Shown here piece by piece: positions 30,503 through 32,402 of a DNA stretch of 32,402 nt. Source of the stretch: Acidimicrobiales bacterium (GTDB lineage: Bacteria > Actinomycetota > Acidimicrobiia > Acidimicrobiales > SZUA-35). A model generated the notes under the pieces. That model had not been told where the DNA came from and did no database searches. It was given only the letters and a program-made list of their open reading frames with translations. The stretch spans positions 1-32,402 of the forward strand of contig JAHELU010000023.1 of NCBI GenBank assembly GCA_024644005.1, given 5' to 3'. A program made the translations under genes and the position numbers. How positions within the stretch are numbered: position 1 is the first letter of the stretch; each line of letters starts with the position of its first letter.

Positions 30503-32253
30503 GATCCGATCGTCCGGATCGGAGCCGCCGCCAGGCGGCTGGGCGCTTTTCCCGCTGCGTCACCGGATCCGTCCTCGGCGGGCTCGTCGTCCGGGGCGCC
30601 GACGATCGAGGTCCACAGCTCGGTGACCACCGACTCCGGCGTGCTGTTCGTCGACTCGTGGAGCCGGATCCGGCCCGACAGCGCGGCGAGGGCGCAGTCG
30701 AGCCCGATTGCGAAATCGGTCGGTCGGGCCTGGCGCAGCGCGCCGAGGTCCTCGGAGAGCAGCAGCAGGTCGACTGCGCCCCGCACCGACGAGCCCACCC
30801 GGACCTCGGGATGGCTCCTCGTCGCCCGGATCACCTCGACCACCTTCTCGATGTGGTCACGCGGCAGGCTGGAGGCCATGGCGGCGATGTCGACCTCCTC
30901 CTCGGCGCTCTGATACCCCATCGCCACCCGGCAGACGCGGTCGTAGATGGCGCCCGATATCCGGGCGGTCCCGACGGCGTCGAACGGGTTCATCGCCGCG
31001 ACGAACCGGAACCGCGCATCGGCCTCGATCCGACCGAGCCTGGGCACGGTGAGCTCGCCCTCCGACATGACGGTGACCAGGAGGTTCAGGGTCTCCTCGG
31101 GGACCCGGTTGATCTCCTCGAGGTAGAGGATCTTGCCGTCCCGAAGGGCCCTGATCAGCGGCCCATCGACCCAGACCGTCTCCGAATATCCGGCCTCCAT
31201 CACCTGAGCCGGGTCGAAGTGACCGGCCAGGCGGGCCGGGGTCAGCTCGGCGTTGCCCTCGACGAACTCCATCTGCTGATCACCGGCGTGCGAGATGGCC
31301 CGCAGCAGCGTCGACTTGCCGGTGCCCGGTGGGCCCTCGAGCAACAGGTGCCGGCCGGCCATCAGCGAGGCGACCACCAGCTCTGCCTCCCGGGACCGGC
31401 CGACGACCTCCCGGCGAAGCTTGTCCAGCGTCTCCGGCCCGTAGCCGTCGGTTTCCACCACCGCCTCAGCGTAGTCAGTGACCGAGGGGCTGCCCCATTC
31501 CGGTCGTCGACCGCGTGAGCGGTCGCCCAGCAGTGCCACGGTCCGCTCGACCAGGGAGGAGAGCAGCGATTCACCCTCGCTGGCGGTGGCCTCGGTGGGA
31601 TCCCCGAGCACCCCGTTGGGGGACACGCTGCCGACGCCGGCCTCGACCAGGACCGGCATCAGCTCGGTCAGCGGATCGGTGCAGCCCGGCACCGCCAGCC
31701 CGGCCCGGACCCCGTCCGGTTCGACGTGGAGCATCAGCGAGGTCTCGGTCCTGCCCGCGTGGGCGTCGATCGCCCGATCGCCGTTCGGCGGCCACCACGG
31801 GAAGAGGTGCATGACCTCGTGTCCCTCGGCCACGAGCTGTCTGACCGCATCGGTGACCGGCGCCCGGTTGCCGCCGTGGCCCGAGAGCATCACCACGCGG
31901 TCGAAGGACGAGCCGGCGGAGCGGACGAGCTCGACCACGACATGGCGGAGCGCCTCGGCGCCGATGGACAGCGTCCCGGCGAACATCCGGTGCTCCCCGG
32001 ATGAGCCGTAGGGGAGGGGTGGGGCCACCAGCGCATCGCCGAGCGCGACGGCGACCCGTTGGGCCCACGCCAGGGCCAGCTCCGTGTCGGTGTGCAACGG
32101 GAGGTGGGGACCGTGCTGCTCGGTGGCGCCGAGGGGGACCAGCAGCGTCGTTGCGGTGGTTGCCGCCACCTCCTCGGTGGTCATCGGCCCGAGCAGGCCG
32201 GCCAACGGCGCGGTGGTCGGGCGGGTCGGTCTGCGGTCGGCCGGCCTCGTCAC
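30499..32253 (-). CDS. mftE: MftE-MoxR fusion: mycofactocin creatininase-family peptidase joined to an AAA+ ATPase
   Basis: 584 residues in one frame. Residues 1-~243 are MftE, the creatininase-type peptidase that trims the cyclised MftA C-terminal dipeptide: VPLGATEQHGPHLPLHTDT gives metal ligands E45, H47 and D56, LSGHGGNR gives H126, AGRTETS gives E170, and SVSPNGVLGDPT is the family signature. Residues ~272-550 are a MoxR-type AAA+ ATPase: Walker A GPPGTGKST (307-315), Walker B ILYLEEINR (375-383) with Glu-Glu instead of Asp-Glu, and FVAAMNPFDAVGTARISGAIYDRVCR. The linker (DRSRGRRPEWGSPSVTDYAEAVVETDG) is short. GTG at 32253 overlaps the upstream stop (GTGA). A fusion of these two is not the usual mft arrangement; an internal GTG near residue 265 could also yield a free ATPase. 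Confidence 0.92.
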   Translation of the reverse strand: MTRPADRRPTRPTTAPLAGLLGPMTTEEVAATTATTLLVPLGATEQHGPHLPLHTDTELALAWAQRVAVALGDALVAPPLPYGSSGEHRMFAGTLSIGAEALRHVVVELVRSAGSSFDRVVMLSGHGGNRAPVTDAVRQLVAEGHEVMHLFPWWPPNGDRAIDAHAGRTETSLMLHVEPDGVRAGLAVPGCTDPLTELMPVLVEAGVGSVSPNGVLGDPTEATASEGESLLSSLVERTVALLGDRSRGRRPEWGSPSVTDYAEAVVETDGYGPETLDKLRREVVGRSREAELVVASLMAGRHLLLEGPPGTGKSTLLRAISHAGDQQMEFVEGNAELTPARLAGHFDPAQVMEAGYSETVWVDGPLIRALRDGKILYLEEINRVPEETLNLLVTVMSEGELTVPRLGRIEADARFRFVAAMNPFDAVGTARISGAIYDRVCRVAMGYQSAEEEVDIAAMASSLPRDHIEKVVEVIRATRSHPEVRVGSSVRGAVDLLLLSEDLGALRQARPTDFAIGLDCALAALSGRIRLHESTNSTPESVVTELWTSIVGAPDDEPAEDGSGDAAGKAPSRLAAAPIRTIGS

Positions 32254-32402
32254 CGGGTGGTGACCGGGTCGTCGTCGGCCGAGTCCGTCGGCCGGTCCTC
32301 GGCCGGCTCGAGGTAGCCCCACTCCCGCAGCTGCTCGATCGCGGCCTCGGCTCCGGCCCGGGGGTCGACCTCGAGCACCCGGGCCGCCGCCCGCTCCTGA
32401 CC
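32250..32402 (-). CDS. C-terminal fragment of the gene upstream of mftE (unassigned)
   Basis: Only 50 residues before the stop at 32250 are inside the window: RVLEVDPRAGAEAAIEQLREWGYLEPAEDRPTD and a short acidic tail. A helix-turn-helix-like end of this type is seen in PqqD/MftB-like peptide-binding chaperones and in many winged-helix proteins, so it could be MftB or another mycofactocin gene, but the fragment is too short to decide. Its stop overlaps the GTG of the MftE-MoxR gene by 4 nt, which places it in the same operon. The rest lies beyond the right edge. Confidence 0.6.
   Translation of the reverse strand, partial: GQERAAARVLEVDPRAGAEAAIEQLREWGYLEPAEDRPTDSADDDPVTTR

Overview
The window is high-GC DNA from a member of the Actinomycetota. 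A class such as Acidimicrobiia is plausible but not proven. The clues are dense gene packing with many 4-nt start/stop overlaps, frequent GTG (and some TTG) starts, an F420-type luciferase-like enzyme, mycofactocin genes, and a recurring -10 box (TANNNT) placed 6-8 nt upstream of start codons, which indicates leaderless transcripts. I saw no insertion sequence, prophage, CRISPR array or tRNA, and no gene-free stretch longer than 300 bp.

Layout. 1-1366 (+): the end of a thiamine-diphosphate enzyme and a D-2-hydroxyacid dehydrogenase. 1390-5498 (-): an operon of MoxR ATPase, DUF58 protein, DUF4129-like membrane protein and a small membrane protein. 5553-7507: two divergent Fe(II)/2-oxoglutarate-type oxygenases (TauD and PhyH types). 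7619-9741: a luciferase-like oxidoreductase divergent from an AraC regulator. 9693-13956 (-): a flavoprotein and sugar-nucleotide epimerase-like pair, a two-module VOC protein and an epoxide hydrolase. 14092-18306 (+): a secreted trypsin-like protease, an unknown protein and a bifunctional penicillin-binding protein. 18385-20984 (+): a zinc-ribbon coiled-coil protein, a membrane protein, a histidine phosphatase and a hemolysin III-type protein. 21001-21380 (-): RNase P RNA with a readable promoter. 21458-23509: a small membrane protein, a rubrerythrin-like protein and TrpD. 23586-28081 (+): a small zinc-ribbon protein coupled to a 1425-residue coiled-coil protein with a C-terminal NYN (PIN-like) nuclease domain. 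28068-32402 (-): the end of a mycofactocin biosynthesis operon.

The most unusual material is at the right end. The mycofactocin peptidase MftE is fused in one reading frame to a MoxR-type AAA+ ATPase. The next gene encodes a VWA (CoxE-like) protein, and the one after that the mycofactocin glycosyltransferase MftF. All three junctions are 4-nt overlaps, one of which appears to use a CTG start. This suggests a MoxR/VWA chaperone pair built into mycofactocin maturation or into loading of a mycofactocin-dependent enzyme. Other notable items are the giant coiled-coil NYN protein with its 28-residue repeats, a 38-bp tandem duplication that shifted the start of the histidine phosphatase gene, and the leaderless promoter pattern, which can be calibrated against the RNase P RNA 5' end.
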